Notes: generated by a model from the letters alone, not told the origin. A DNA stretch of 64,000 nucleotides from Eucalyptus grandis (GCF_016545825.1 NC_052618.1:37580196-37644195); one strand, 5' to 3'; positions 50,941 through 61,677 are shown, counted from the first letter of the stretch. Numbers and translations: made by a program.

Positions 50941-51852
50941 ACATAGGTATAAAAGCATTTTTAGCATTAAGCCCACATAAACTGCACTGGGCTGAAGCTA
51001 ATGGACTCCAGCGGGGAGGTCCTGAACTTGAATTTCGGCCAAGCCCATCGAACTTCCTGACGTGGCCCGTAAATTCCACATGTGCATTGAAACTGATCGA
51101 TGGGATTTTTTCCCATCGTTTGAGGGAAGTACTCAGCAATATGGAAAAGATTTCGTTCGGTGCCGAGGGAAGTGGGCGAGAGATTTACGCACTAACAGCA
51201 CCCTCCATTCTCCTTCGCCGCCCCTGGTGCCCAGTTCGCCATTTCCGCCGCCGTGCCCAGCTTCCTGGCGGCTGCCTTTTTCCGGTGTTGGTCGGCTGGT
51301 TCATGCAGCGGTGGCGGCCTCGAGCACTCGTCCTTCGCCGCCACCTAAAACGCCTCACTCCCGCTGCCCCGGCGTTTTTCCTGGAGATCCCAGCAGCGTC
51401 ATTGTTTCGACGGCTCCTCTGCAGCATTCCCGGCTTTCCCGTCGAGTCTTCTCCGCGCTCGGCAAGGCCTATGTCCAGTGTCTCGATTTCGTTGCGTACA
51501 GCGTCTTTACCGTGGAGTCCAGCCCAATTCAGCATTGCCGGCGAGTTTCAACGTCGATCACTACGCCTTTATCGTTGTGCAGCCGTTCCCGAGTACCCGG
51601 TTTTCTTTGTGACCTTGACGCCCCTGCTAGCCACGGATTTCAACACCGGCAAGACTTCAGTCCGGGGCGGCGATTCACAACGAACACTAGTCCACCCGCC
51701 GCGCCTTGCTCACTGTCCAGCAGGTATCGCTACTTTTCCAGTTTCCTCCGCCGAGCATCAATTCCTTTTTGCAAATATACTCAGTTCGATGGTAATTACT
51801 GTGTGGATCCCGTGCTTAGTCCGGCTTCAGTCTTGAAGGAACCTCAATTCTA
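50940..51852 (+). mobile_element. GC-rich LTR-leader-like fragment
   Basis: A GC-rich block with long overlapping frames and no protein family. It ends CCTCAATTCTAGGTAAATTAGG, which resembles the GAGGTAAACTAGG junction at 6676-6690 in the outer LTR of the nest, and like it is followed by AT-rich DNA. I read it as the leader part of a related LTR, not as a gene. No boundaries or TSD found. Confidence 0.4.
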
Positions 51853-52987
51853 GGTAAATTAGGATTTAATTCTATCATTAACTCTAGTATAGAATTTTAA
51901 ATATGTTTTCCCTGCATTAATCAAGGCGTGTTAGGCCTCCGAGAACACTAATGTCAGAACCCAATATTTCTCACATGACTTGTTATGATTAATGTGATTT
52001 AGTTGAAATTCAATTGCTTTGAAACAATATGATATCAATTGAATGATGAATTTCAAATATACTGAGTATTTCATTACATTGCAATATTATCAAATGTCGT
52101 TACACATCACTTACACTTGAGTTTTCATTTTTGGGGCATGCATTACTAGTCTCATAATGCATACAAAATCAAAGTATGTTAATTTAGAATACATATAGAT
52201 TCAAGATAATACATTATTTTATAATAAAATAAAAATAAAAATTGTCATTAGGATTTCACAAATATTGCATGTAGACTTAGGGTTAATTAGTTTCATAGCA
52301 CACGTCATCTAGAAAATCATAAATTTACTAGGGTGATTTTTAGTAATCACATCATGTATATAATTTTAGTTAATAATTGCATTTCATGCATTATTCACTC
52401 TACATGATGTGATTAATGCATGAAATGCAATTATTAACTAAAATTATCTACATGATGTGATTACTAAAAATCACCCTAGTAAATTTATGATTTTCTAGAT
52501 GGCGTGCCCTACACAATATGAAAATATTTAACCCTAAGTTGCAATCTTTGTGAAATCCTAATGGCAATTTGATTTGGTTTTTACTACACAAATTATGTAT
52601 TATCCTACATTAACATACTCTGATTTTATATGCATTATGGGACTAGTAATGCATGCCCCAAATATGAAAACCTTAAAGTGTAAGTGACAATGACGATTGA
52701 TAATATTGCAATGTAATGAAATATGTATCATATTAAAAATCCATCATTTAATTGATTACGTGTAGTAGATGAAATTCAACTTAATTAGATCAATCATAAC
52801 AAGTAATGCGAGATGATATTGGGCTTTCATTTTAGTGACTAAAGGTTTGGAGGCCTGATACACCTTTGGTTAGTACGGGGAAATAATCAAAACATGATAA
52901 CCTAAGGTTTCACTATTTAATAAAACATATTTAAAATCTATACTATAATTAATGATAGAAAGGTTGATCAAATATTAACTTACCTAG
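51850..52987. repeat. Long foldback (imperfect inverted repeat)
   Basis: Two arms of about 545-570 bp are reverse complements around a 20 nt loop (52394-52413). The inner stem is TTTAGTTAATAATTGCATTT / AAATGCAATTATTAACTAAA. Other paired phrases are TAGTAATCACATCATG, CACCCTAGTAAATTTATGAT, GGGGCATGCATTACTAGTC, GATAATATTGCAATGTAATG and TATTTAAAATCTATACTA-type sequences at the outer ends. Pairing is closest near the centre and weaker outward. No ORF. Confidence 0.88.
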
Positions 52988-52999
52988 ATATATGCCTTT

Positions 53000-53169
53000 G
53001 TTTACATCAATTGTTAAGTAGATGGAATTATATCTACCATAAATCTTTGATCATTCATTTAACAGCTTAGGGATACTTCAAAATGATAACCTAAGGTTTC
53101 ACCATTGGAATTATATCTATCATTAATCTTTGATCATTCATCTAATTGCATAGAGATACTTCAAAATGA
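53000..53169. repeat. Tandem repeat, about 80 bp unit
   Basis: GGAATTATATCTAYCATAAA ... GATACTTCAAAATGA occurs twice (about 53025 and 53107), next to the foldback's right arm. Confidence 0.75.
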
Positions 53170-53187
53170 AGTTATCTTTAAACATTT

Positions 53188-53375
53188 TTTTTTTATGACC
53201 CGGAAACCCCCGTACAGCCGGCAGCCGGCGAGGTAAACCCGGGGTAACGCTAGCGGATGACCCACCACCTCGACGTCACACTTAAGATCCTGTGCGGCCA
53301 ACGGGATTCGAACTCCTCTCCTCCTCGCAAAAGATCATGGAAGCCTTATCCAACTAGGCCACCGTAGGCGGTAAT
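53188..53375 (-). mobile_element. tRNA-derived SINE
   Basis: On the minus strand it begins with a tRNA-like head. The A box is TGGCCTAGTTGG (53350-53361) and the B box GTTCGAATCCC (53303-53313). It ends GGTTTCCGGGTCAT followed by an A-tail (the T-run on the plus strand at 53188-53194). An exact 18 bp TSD, AGTTATCTTTAAACATTT, flanks it (53170-53187 and 53376-53393). Full length and little decayed. Family not assigned. Confidence 0.93.
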
Positions 53376-53393
53376 AGTTATCTTTAAACATTT

Positions 53394-55600
53394 ATGATCA
53401 AAATATGCATAAATTTATTATTTCTAGTACATTGATCAGAGATTTATACCAAAACATGCATAATGATAGAAGATTTGTTGTGTTTAGAGATCTTGCCAAA
53501 ATGACCATGAAAATTAAATTTACTAGGTAAAACTCGCACATACCGCGTATCATAATAGGAGGCTTCTACTTTTCCTTGCCATTTATGTGTTTTCCATGAT
53601 TTCTTTGTCCACACGTATAATGCTCATTACATTCGAGCTCTCGTCTCTTGCTAGTGTTCACATGATGGAGAATGTTAAAGCAAACCGCTGAGTATTTTTA
53701 CAGCTTAAATTTTTAGAAAAAGCTTATAGGAAGACTCATTCAACGAATGATGCGGTAAAGAGAGATCATCACTATTCAAAAACACGTATGAGAACTGGTA
53801 ATTCTTTGGATCCATCACGACCCTCACTATCTCTTCATACTCAATTAATCTGTTACTGTTAAACGAGTCTACGCAGCAGAGACTTCAGCTTCAACATAGA
53901 TCGGTAGCACCCCCGTAATCCTGCAAGTCCTTTTCTAATTGTCCGTCCGCTCAAAACTCATAACACTACTTCCAAACATCATGAACTGAAGTCCAACAAG
54001 TTGGCTTCAATTATAAGAAGTCTCTAATGCCAATGCTAATAATCGACAGAGCCGACTGCTTTATGTGTCGACAAGTGGAAATATTCTACGTATGGGTCGC
54101 ATAAAGAGATCTTTGTAATTGCTAGTTTCTCAACTGAGATATGACAGAATCATAGCAGTGAATCCGATGCAATTGAGCGGCTTAGAAGCGTTTAAGCACA
54201 TCAAGAATTGGGATTCATTTGGTCCATTATCAGCGGGATTGTAGCAGTAGATTCTGCTGTCAAAACTTTCGCTGTCGAATTACTAAGGCGATGAGTTCTA
54301 TCGAGACCCTGACAGCAAGGGTTATGACCCTCTTCATCTCTCGCGATGACTAGGCCTAGGCGGCACTGACCGAAGTCCGCGGCACCATTGTTACCTACAA
54401 GGTGCCACCACATCACCAAATCATTTACCGTCTCAGCAAGCCATGCCATCGTTGAATAGACTGACATGGATGCAGCCAAGATAACTTGACCGCCCGAACA
54501 GAGTACGTTAGAAGACTTGAATTGTACAAAAAGAACGTCTCAGAGGATGAGATTGAACAGAAATTTACAAGTAGGATCAAATGGACGGCAACCCAAGAAG
54601 AAACTATGCATATGCGAAAAAATTTACTGCTTTCAGTCGAGCTGAATGCACTCCATGAACATGCACCCAACATAGATCACATGACCCCAAACGTAATTCA
54701 TCCGACAAGCACAATTTATGCTACAAAAGAACCTGCAAGCTACTGGGCACGGAGAATGAAGATGGTAGATTCTCAGAGGTTGGGCTGCTTTTGAGGCCTT
54801 AGGATACAAGCATTTAGAGAATCTTCATTAACATGGTCAAGTATTCAAGGAGATAGAGTACCCAGTGACAAACTGGATATCCGAATATGATTCTTTTTTT
54901 TCGGTTGAAATGCGAATTCGATTTAACAGCCAGCATTATAACCAGCAATGATTGCATTTGGAGTTTGCTATAACTTCCACACTTGAAATTTTGGAACTGG
55001 CTTTACTCTGTAGGTACAACACGGGTTTGAAAAGAAATTTTGGATGCTGATCAAGTGAATAACAGATGATTGAGGAGTAAATATCTTCAATAGTGAAAAT
55101 AAAGTTACTACAAATTCTGTTGTACTTAGAAAGCTACAAACACGTTAACGTAAAATTTTGGCTACTTCTTGAAAATCAGCCATCATTGCTTCAATTTGGC
55201 TTTTCCCTTTGAAGTCTCGCCAAGGCAACACAAGCAATTTTTCAGAAGTAGAAACAGCTTTGCCAAATCCACTTTTAACCATTCATAAACTGGGCCAATC
55301 AGAGTTGTTCCAAGTACACTCCCTAGAAGTTACTTACACATCAACATTGACCAATCATCTAACCACGTAAGTGCTGAATTCTGGAAGAGAATCTTACAGC
55401 TTCATGATACAGCATACCCCTATCTTCTCAGATTACATAAACCGCAAATGAAACTGAAACCTTTCGAGTAACAACTCACCAAACAACCGAATATCTCCAG
55501 CCATGGCCCCATGACAGAAGATAACCCGCTTCTTAGAGCTTGTCATAGCAACCCTATGCTCATGTGGTCAAGTTCATCAGAAGGTAGCACTCAGTGGCAC
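53394..55600. other. Intergenic DNA with unexplained short frames
   Basis: No gene that I can name. Open frames near 54201-54479 (minus) and 54486-54794 (plus) overlap in antisense and match no family I recognise. 54900-55600 is the downstream flank of GGR. A decayed gene fragment is possible. Confidence 0.45.
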
Positions 55601-55687
55601 ATCACTTTGTCAAAGCATCAAACACCAGGCAGTATTATGTAGTTCAGTGAGAAACACTCAAATCCAACATTGGCGGTAAATCTGACA

Positions 55688-57514
55688 TCAACTGGAGCTG
55701 CCAAAAGTAAATTCCCTTTCAGCAGCATAATCAACAAAACTATAGAGAGGTGCAACTCTGTCACCGTATTTCTCAAAAGCTTCGAGTTCCTTCTTAGCCT
55801 TGTCCTTGAGCTCCTTAGCAACCTCCACAGCCTTCTCAATCCCATATAACCGCACATAACTCTTCCCTTTTTTCTTCTTTTTTTCCTCATCACTCATTCC
55901 ACTCTTCGTTTGCTCTTCAAGTATGTCCTCTACTACCTGATACAGTACTCCAACAGCTCTTCCATATCTCCTCAATCTTCTTATCTCCTCATCTTCGGCA
56001 CCTCCTAGTAACCCTCCACAAACTGCAGAACACTCCGCCATTTCTCCAAATTTCTTCTCTTGAACAAAGTCAACCGAGTTTGGACCACCTTCAAGATCTA
56101 AGAACTGCCCAGCAGCCATTCCGGTGGATCCCACAGATCGGGCAATCTCTGCTATCACTCGGAGGAGGCGAGGCTCTGGTACGAGGTCAGATGGTGTCTG
56201 TGAGACTATGTGACGGAAGCCAAGAGGAAACAGTGCATCTCCAGCTAGGATTGCCATGTCAACACCGTATACGGTGTGGTTCGATGGCTGGCCCCTGCGT
56301 GATGGATCATCATCCATGCAGGGGAGATCGTCATGAATGAGTGAAGCTGCGTGAACCTGTAATCATCAAATATGGATTGTTGAATGACCATGACATCAGA
56401 GATCAGATAATTTCTCAGAGCAGAAGAATTTGACATAATCTGAGACAAAAAAGGAGGTTCTCTCAAAAATCAGCTAATGTCTCACTCAAATTTTAATGCT
56501 TGGTGGAGTCCTAATTTGTTGATAACATCTAGCCCTTAGACTGTAAACCTTTGATGGACAAACGCATCTTTATTAATTCTGCCCAGAAAACTAATGCTTC
56601 AATGACTACTGAACTAAATTATATGGATTCCCCAATTCAGACTTCTTTGCCTTGTAAGGTTTCACCTTGGGTTTTGGAGGATTAAGACTTCATCGGAAAC
56701 ATGACTAACTAACTAGTCGTCCTCAAATCGCAAGACCGAAAAATCATAATCTATTTGATGCTGCCATGATCTTCTGCTTCTTGAATATGCAGTTTCGGCT
56801 AACACAGCCATTCAAACTCTCAGTATACACTCCGTCTCCACCAAAACACTTCAACTACCTTTTCCAAGAAGCTCAACTCTAACTAAAACCCAGTACTTAC
56901 ACCAAAGCTGAAGACTTCCCACTCACCAAAGTGACCTCCTACACACAGAACCAAAAGCTGAAGATCCTCTGAAACCCAGTACTTACATTAAAGCAGAAAA
57001 CTTTCCTCCCACCAAAGTGACCCTCGAACGCACAGAACCAAAAGCGCCTCCTCAACCCATAATTAATCCCACGACCACCATTCCGAATCCAGAACTCATC
57101 AAGAAATCCCCACCAAAACATAGAAAATCACCAGGCAGCTAAATCCAGCACACTCACCATCTCAAGAGCGCAGGCGGTGGGGAACGCAGCGAGGCGGTTG
57201 CCGCCGAAGAGCTCGCAGGCGGTGACGCACATCACAGGCGGCGCGCGCTTGGCGCCGTCGGCCAAGACGGAGTACCTCATGGCCTCGTAGATCCGCTCCG
57301 GGTACTGGACCGGGATCGCCTCGTCGAGCTTCTGGTTGATCTCCGCGATCAGGGTGGCCCAGTACGTCTTCAGATCGAACGGCTTCGGCCTCGGGGACCG
57401 GGTCGGGACCGCCGCGGACGCGAGGCAGCGGAATGAGATCGCGGGTCTCAGGTTGACGGGCTTCCTCGCGAGGCAGAGGGCCGGCGACGGCGGCAGCATC
57501 GACGAAAAGGCCAT
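55688..57514 (-). CDS. GGR: Plastid GGPP synthase small subunit, type II (GGR)
   Basis: Small subunit that binds plastid GGPP synthase and, with geranylgeranyl reductase complexes, directs GGPP to chlorophyll and tocopherol; the family is largely inactive alone. Exons 57158-57514 and 55688-56356 with one 801 bp GT-AG intron give 341 residues (Arabidopsis GGR about 326). The first about 45 residues are Ser/Arg/Pro-rich without acids, as in a transit peptide. Diagnostic segments: YEAMRYSVLADGAKRAPPVM, two CxxxC motifs (CVTAC, CSAVC), first Asp-rich motif DDLPCMDDD, and GSTGMAAGQFLDLEGG. The second Asp-rich motif reads EDILEE instead of DDxxD, so Mg-diphosphate binding there is altered. The linker after it is Lys-rich. 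The start is the first ATG after a GA-rich leader. A homomeric GGPP synthase is excluded by the CxxxC motifs and the altered second motif. Confidence 0.95.
56888..57046. repeat. 86 bp tandem repeat inside the GGR intron
   Basis: ACCCAGTACTTACAYYAAAG ... CACCAAAGTGACC ... CACAGAACCAAAAGC occurs at 56888 and again at 56974. Confined to the intron. Confidence 0.85.
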
Positions 57515-57827
57515 GGCTTTCACCTCCCCCTCTCTCCCTCTCTCCCTCTCCGCTCTCTCTGCTGTCTCTCCGCCTCCCTGCGGCTCCTGCAACGCTTCCT
57601 GTTCTTGTTCCTGATCTGGGTCTTGTTCAGGTCAGCGCAGTGGACAGTGGGTTAGAAGAAGAAAAGATGAGATTGTGCACTGAGAGAGGTGTCGCGTTCC
57701 GCACTGTGGAACGTGGGAACGGTGGTGGGGCGAGTTTTATCCATTCATTCTTCTCTCTTTCGACGAGTGATGGCCGGCGGGCCACTCTCCAGAAAATATT
57801 AGGTGGTCCCGAAGCACTAGGTCAGCG

Positions 57828-58393
57828 TGCGCCCCGACTAATGAGAAAGTTTTATGTGGCTCCGCGTCAGCGAGTGATCCCCTTGCTGTTCCTGTAGAGA
57901 AAATATAAAATTTCCTCTAATTATAGGCCTGCCCACGGCTAATTGCTGCTCACCTGCTGCGGAGAGATAGAGATATTTCATTTTCCTCTCTCTTCGGTGC
58001 TCGCTTGCTCTCTTCTCCGGCGTTCGCTTGCTCTCTCGGTGGGTGTCGCTTCTTCGCTCTCTGCTCCGGCGCTCGTGCTCGTTAGGTCTCACTCTACAAA
58101 AATCCAACGAGACTTCATCGTCCTCTTAGTCTCCATCAAGAAGAAAACCCAACAGCAAGCCCTGATCGTCTTTTGCGCAAGGGAAGAGAGGGAAAGAGCC
58201 CGACTCATGGCGGGAAACACTGCACAGCTCATGATGATGGTGTCGTGTCCCCGCCAGGCCGCCGCCGCCGCCGCCGAGGACGCCTCCATGGTGCTCGCGC
58301 TCGTCGCAGCCGTGTACTAGACGAGCAGGCGGTCGTCCACGTCTCGTTGGGGCCAGACGAGTCGAGAGCCTCCAGGGACGCGCTGGGGGCTCA
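57828..58393 (+). repeat. Inverted duplication, left arm
   Basis: Matches the reverse complement of 60369-60965. Shared phrases include CTCTGCTCCGGCGCTCGTGC, AAAATCCAACGAGACTTCAT, CTCCATCAAGAAGAAAACCC and CATGATGATGGTGTCGTGTC. It contains a short frame starting MMMVSCP and a (GCC)5 run near 58259-58274. The phrases look like a transcribed leader plus a first coding exon, but I do not recognise the product, and the left arm has an early stop (58318-58320) that the right arm lacks. Confidence 0.85.
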
Positions 58394-59592
58394 CTCATTC
58401 TTTTCCTCCTTTTTTTTTGTGCCTTAGACTTAAAAATAGAAAATAGTTCATTCCTTTCTTACATAATGTATGGCTGGCAATCTGGTTCTCCAGATTCTTT
58501 CCTTAGATTTTGAGGATTCATGTTTTAGTCATTGCCATCCATTTTTCTTTGTAAATTTCCTCACTGGTCTTTGCCCAAATGAAAGAGAAGAGAAGGGTCA
58601 TCCCGGGAAGAAGAAAAGGAGGCGTGGAAGGATGCTCTGCGTCGGACGACCGTTCTCAGAAAGAAAATGGGGAACCACTCCAGCACCTCCGACCATCCTG
58701 AGGAATTGGACATGGCGATCCACTCTCATCGTAGTATTACGGTATTAGAAGCAACACTTGGTCGAGAAATTTTTGTCCTCCTTTCTTATACCTTGTTCGG
58801 GTGCTCGTCTATGAATTATTATGCCCTTGCTTAATTATATTTTCTCTTCGTCAGGATCATAATATGCCATTACATCCTGCAATTTGTGCGTGCCCTCGTC
58901 GAATATTTGTAATGACGTCATTCATCTGATGAACAATACAGATGGCGTTAAAGGTCGCCCTCTTTGTGACGACACGAGTTACATATGTGAAGAGAGATTT
59001 GATGCAGTGTAGAAAACAGATGGTTAGCTGTTGCTTGGTATTTTGCGGTAAACTTCAACGGTGCTTTCATTGACCGATAACAATCTTAGCAGTCGTGTTC
59101 TCTCTCCCCACCACGACCTTGATTATTTCCTATCATCTCCGCATGATGTGCACATGGATTGATGTCTAGTTATAGGTTCTTATAGTGAAATTTATGGATC
59201 GCAGCAAGATAACGAGAGACTAAACTTCTGTTGTGACTCAAGTACCCATGAATCTCCTTATTTTCCTAGCCAAAAAACGGAGACAGAACTGATAGTTCTG
59301 ATACTTATGCTTGAATACGCTTGCACCTCTCTGCAACTAAAGCAACCCTTCAAGTATTTATTTACATTCGCAGATGTATAAGATCCTAAGATATATTGTT
59401 CAAACATACATGACTAACCATCGATCATAATCCTCATCTCTCCTAATCGAAAGCATCTAATTTCTTCAATCGAAGATGAAGCTTGTATATATGGACAGAT
59501 GCGATATATAGATCCGTTCGAGGCCTACTATCATTAATTTGCTATGCTTTCAGACTCATCGACAATGAACCTCATCTGCACGAGTATTCGGC
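58394..59592. other. Spacer between inverted arm and DUF1677 gene
   Basis: No gene recognised. Short frames only. Confidence 0.5.
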
Positions 59593-60189
59593 CTACTTCA
59601 ATTGACCGTTGTTCTGTCGTAGTTGGTCTCTTGTGATAGCTGGAATGCAGCTCAAGCTCCTCGCGATGGTCGCTTTCTTCAGTCCGCCTTTGTCTCTAGG
59701 GTTGATAGACTTAGCCCTCAAACAGCCGCCGCTCGAGCTCTTCTTCAAGATGACTCTCATGGCCTCCGCTTGGTAGAGCACCGGGTACGCCCGCCCAATC
59801 CGGTTGAACAGCATGCACGCGCTCATGTGCGTGTCAGGCGACTCCTCCCAGTTCCTCCCGCCGTTCCTCTCCATCTCCACGCGCACCGCCTCCGTGCAAA
59901 GGCCGCACACCATCTTTCCCGAGAACTTCTCCCGGATGCGCCTTGCGGATTCCGGCGTGTACTCCTCAGACATCCTGCAACACTTGCACTTTGCATCCTC
60001 CAGCTCATAGATCAGCGGCAGCGGCCTCACCTTGCCATCGGCTTTGCGGGCGGCTTCTTTGCTAAGCTCGGAGGCTGTGTCGGAGAAGGTTCTTTGAAGG
60101 GTCTCCATGGAAAGTCTCGAAGGATTGTCCCGGATGTTGTTGCCGGCTTTAGGGTACAATCCGACGGGGGTTTCTCGATTTGGCACCAT
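59593..60189 (-). CDS. DUF1677 family protein
   Basis: Plant-specific small protein of unknown function, 198 residues, single exon. The DUF1677 core is near residues 66-125: a cysteine cluster CKCC (68-71), then ESARRIREKFSGKMVCGLC with CGLC at 95-98, then HMSACMLFNRIGR. The cysteine spacing suggests a metal-binding fold, which is inference. The C-terminal third is basic (KKSSSGG, KGGLKKATIARS). The start at 60189 (MVPNRET) is the first ATG downstream of a TATA at 60295-60302; the frame stays open upstream, but that DNA is the duplicated arm and lies above the TATA. Typical length for the family. Confidence 0.85.
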   Translation of the reverse strand: MVPNRETPVGLYPKAGNNIRDNPSRLSMETLQRTFSDTASELSKEAARKADGKVRPLPLIYELEDAKCKCCRMSEEYTPESARRIREKFSGKMVCGLCTEAVRVEMERNGGRNWEESPDTHMSACMLFNRIGRAYPVLYQAEAMRVILKKSSSGGCLRAKSINPRDKGGLKKATIARSLSCIPAITRDQLRQNNGQLK

Positions 60190-60294
60190 TGAAGTTGAAC
60201 GTTGCAGCAAGCGTTGTGATAAAGGTCGAAGAAAACACAGCAGGCTGTGCTCAACGTGAGAAATGAAATAAGAAGGGAAGGGACTACGTATGCG

Positions 60295-60302
60295 AATATA
60301 TA
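60295..60302 (-). promoter_or_regulatory. TATA box of the DUF1677 gene
   Basis: TATATATT on the minus strand, about 106 nt upstream of the start codon. It decides the start at 60189 over upstream in-frame codons. Confidence 0.6.
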
Positions 60303-60368
60303 GGCAGATGACTAACTTTTTCTCGAGGGGAAAATAAGAGAGTGAACTGTATGTGGACGTACCGACCG

Positions 60369-60965
60369 TTAGCCCCCAGCGCGTCCCTGGAGGCTTTTGA
60401 CTTGTCCGACCCCGGCGAGACGTGGACGACCCCCTGCCCGTCTGGTACGCGGCCTCGACGAGCGCGAGCGCCATGGAGGCGTCCTCGGCAGCGGTGGCGG
60501 CCTGGCTGGGACACGACACCATCATCATGAGCTAAGCAGTGTTTCTCGGCGCGAGCGCGGATATGAACTCTGCCGAGTCGGGCTCTTTCCTTTTCTTCCC
60601 TTGCACAAAAAACGATCGCCGCTTGCTGTTGGGTTTTCTTCTTGATGGAGACTGAGAGGACGATGAAGTCTCGTTGGATTTTTGTGGAGTGAGACTTAAC
60701 GAGCACGAGCGCCGGAGCAGAGAGCGAAGAAGTGACACCCACCAAGAGAGAAAGCGAGCGCCGGAGAAGAGAGCGATTTAGCACCAAAGAGAGTGAATTC
60801 ACGAGAGGAAGGAGAGAGAAAGCATCGGTCTTCCTCCTTCGGAAGGAGAATGAGGAGAGAGCTCTCTGAGCAGGTGGGCAGCAATTAATGTGCGTACGCC
60901 TATAATTAGGAGAAATTTTTTAAATAAGCCATATGAAACTTTCTGATTGATCGGGGAGTACGCTC
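60369..60965 (-). repeat. Inverted duplication, right arm
   Basis: Reverse complement of 57828-58393 with indels, for example an extra CGGCAGAGTTCATATCCGCG block. Lies directly upstream of the DUF1677 promoter. Its reading frame (MMMVSCPSQAATAAEDASMA, continuing ALVEAAYQ) stays open longer than in the left arm and runs on into the DUF1677 frame without a stop. Confidence 0.85.
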
Positions 60966-61069
60966 ACTTGGCGCTCCTAGATCATCTAATATTTTCTCCC
61001 ACGGCTCCCCGGAGGAACTGAAAACTTGATTCGCGAATGACTACCAGATGTCATCATTTGGAGATCCAA

Positions 61070-61366
61070 CATCGACAAGGTTTCAAGACGACAGAGAAAG
61101 AGGAAGGTGCTACGAAGATCGTTTGGAGAATACAAAGTCAACGAGCATGTCTTAAGGATACAAACAACACCCAAGTACACTAAATTATAAAGATAGACAA
61201 CCAATTTATTTCAAGATGACATCGACAAGGTTTCAAGACGACAGAGAAAGACGAAGGAGCTACGAAGATCGTTTGGAGAATACAAAGTCAACAAGCATGT
61301 CTTAAGGATACAAACAACGCCCAAGTCCACTGAACTATAAAGATAGACAACCAATTTATTTCCCTT
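61070..61366. repeat. 150 bp tandem repeat downstream of the OMT exon
   Basis: Two nearly identical units at 61070 and 61220, containing CATCGACAAGGTTTCAAGAC, ACGAAGATCGTTTGGAGAAT and CATGTCTTAAGGATACAAAC. Probably in the 3' flank of the OMT gene. Confidence 0.93.
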
Positions 61367-61377
61367 AGTTATATTTT

Positions 61378-61677
61378 TCAAGGAAATGCTTCGATGACAG
61401 ATTGGACGGCGCGCACGGGCTTGATTGTGTACTTGGCGAACCCGGCTTGGCGAAGCACGTGAGCCCACTCCTTCTCGGTCCTCTCTTTGCCTCCCCCGGT
61501 GTGAGCCATCATCACCATGTCGAGGGTCAGCCTCACGTCAGTCCACTTGCCGTCGTTCTCTTCATCGATCACGGCTTCCACGATTATCACCTTCCCTGAT
61601 TTGCTCTCCGAGATGGCTTCTTTGCAGTTCTTCAGGATTTGGATGCACTCACTATCTGACCAGTCGTGAAGAACCGA
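61378..61677 (-). CDS. O-methyltransferase, COMT-like, last exon only (partial)
   Basis: S-adenosylmethionine-dependent small-molecule O-methyltransferase of the plant COMT family. One exon of 99 codons plus stop encodes the C-terminal third: SVLHDWSDSECIQILKNC, then VIIVEAVIDEE, then GGKERTEKEWAHVLRQAGF, ending VIEAFP. The catalytic His of LHDWSD and the two Glu residues of VIIVEAV and GGKERTEKE are present. A TATAG acceptor precedes TCG at 61677, so upstream exons should lie at higher coordinates. None is visible to the end of the window, and 61840-63240 holds two MULE-type elements. It may be a gene with a long intron starting outside the window, or a fragment. The substrate cannot be told. 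Confidence 0.88.
   Translation of the reverse strand, partial: SVLHDWSDSECIQILKNCKEAISESKSGKVIIVEAVIDEENDGKWTDVRLTLDMVMMAHTGGGKERTEKEWAHVLRQAGFAKYTIKPVRAVQSVIEAFP

Noticed and set aside
50937..51853. 299- and 263-codon overlapping frames
   Set aside because: Two frames open in parallel, Arg/Pro/Ser-rich, no domain, and the structure parallels the LTR leader near 5030-6680. Treated as retroelement leader.
60190..60528. N-terminal extension of the DUF1677 protein
   Set aside because: The added residues derive from the TATA region and the inverted-repeat arm. Kept only as a possible alternative in the findings.
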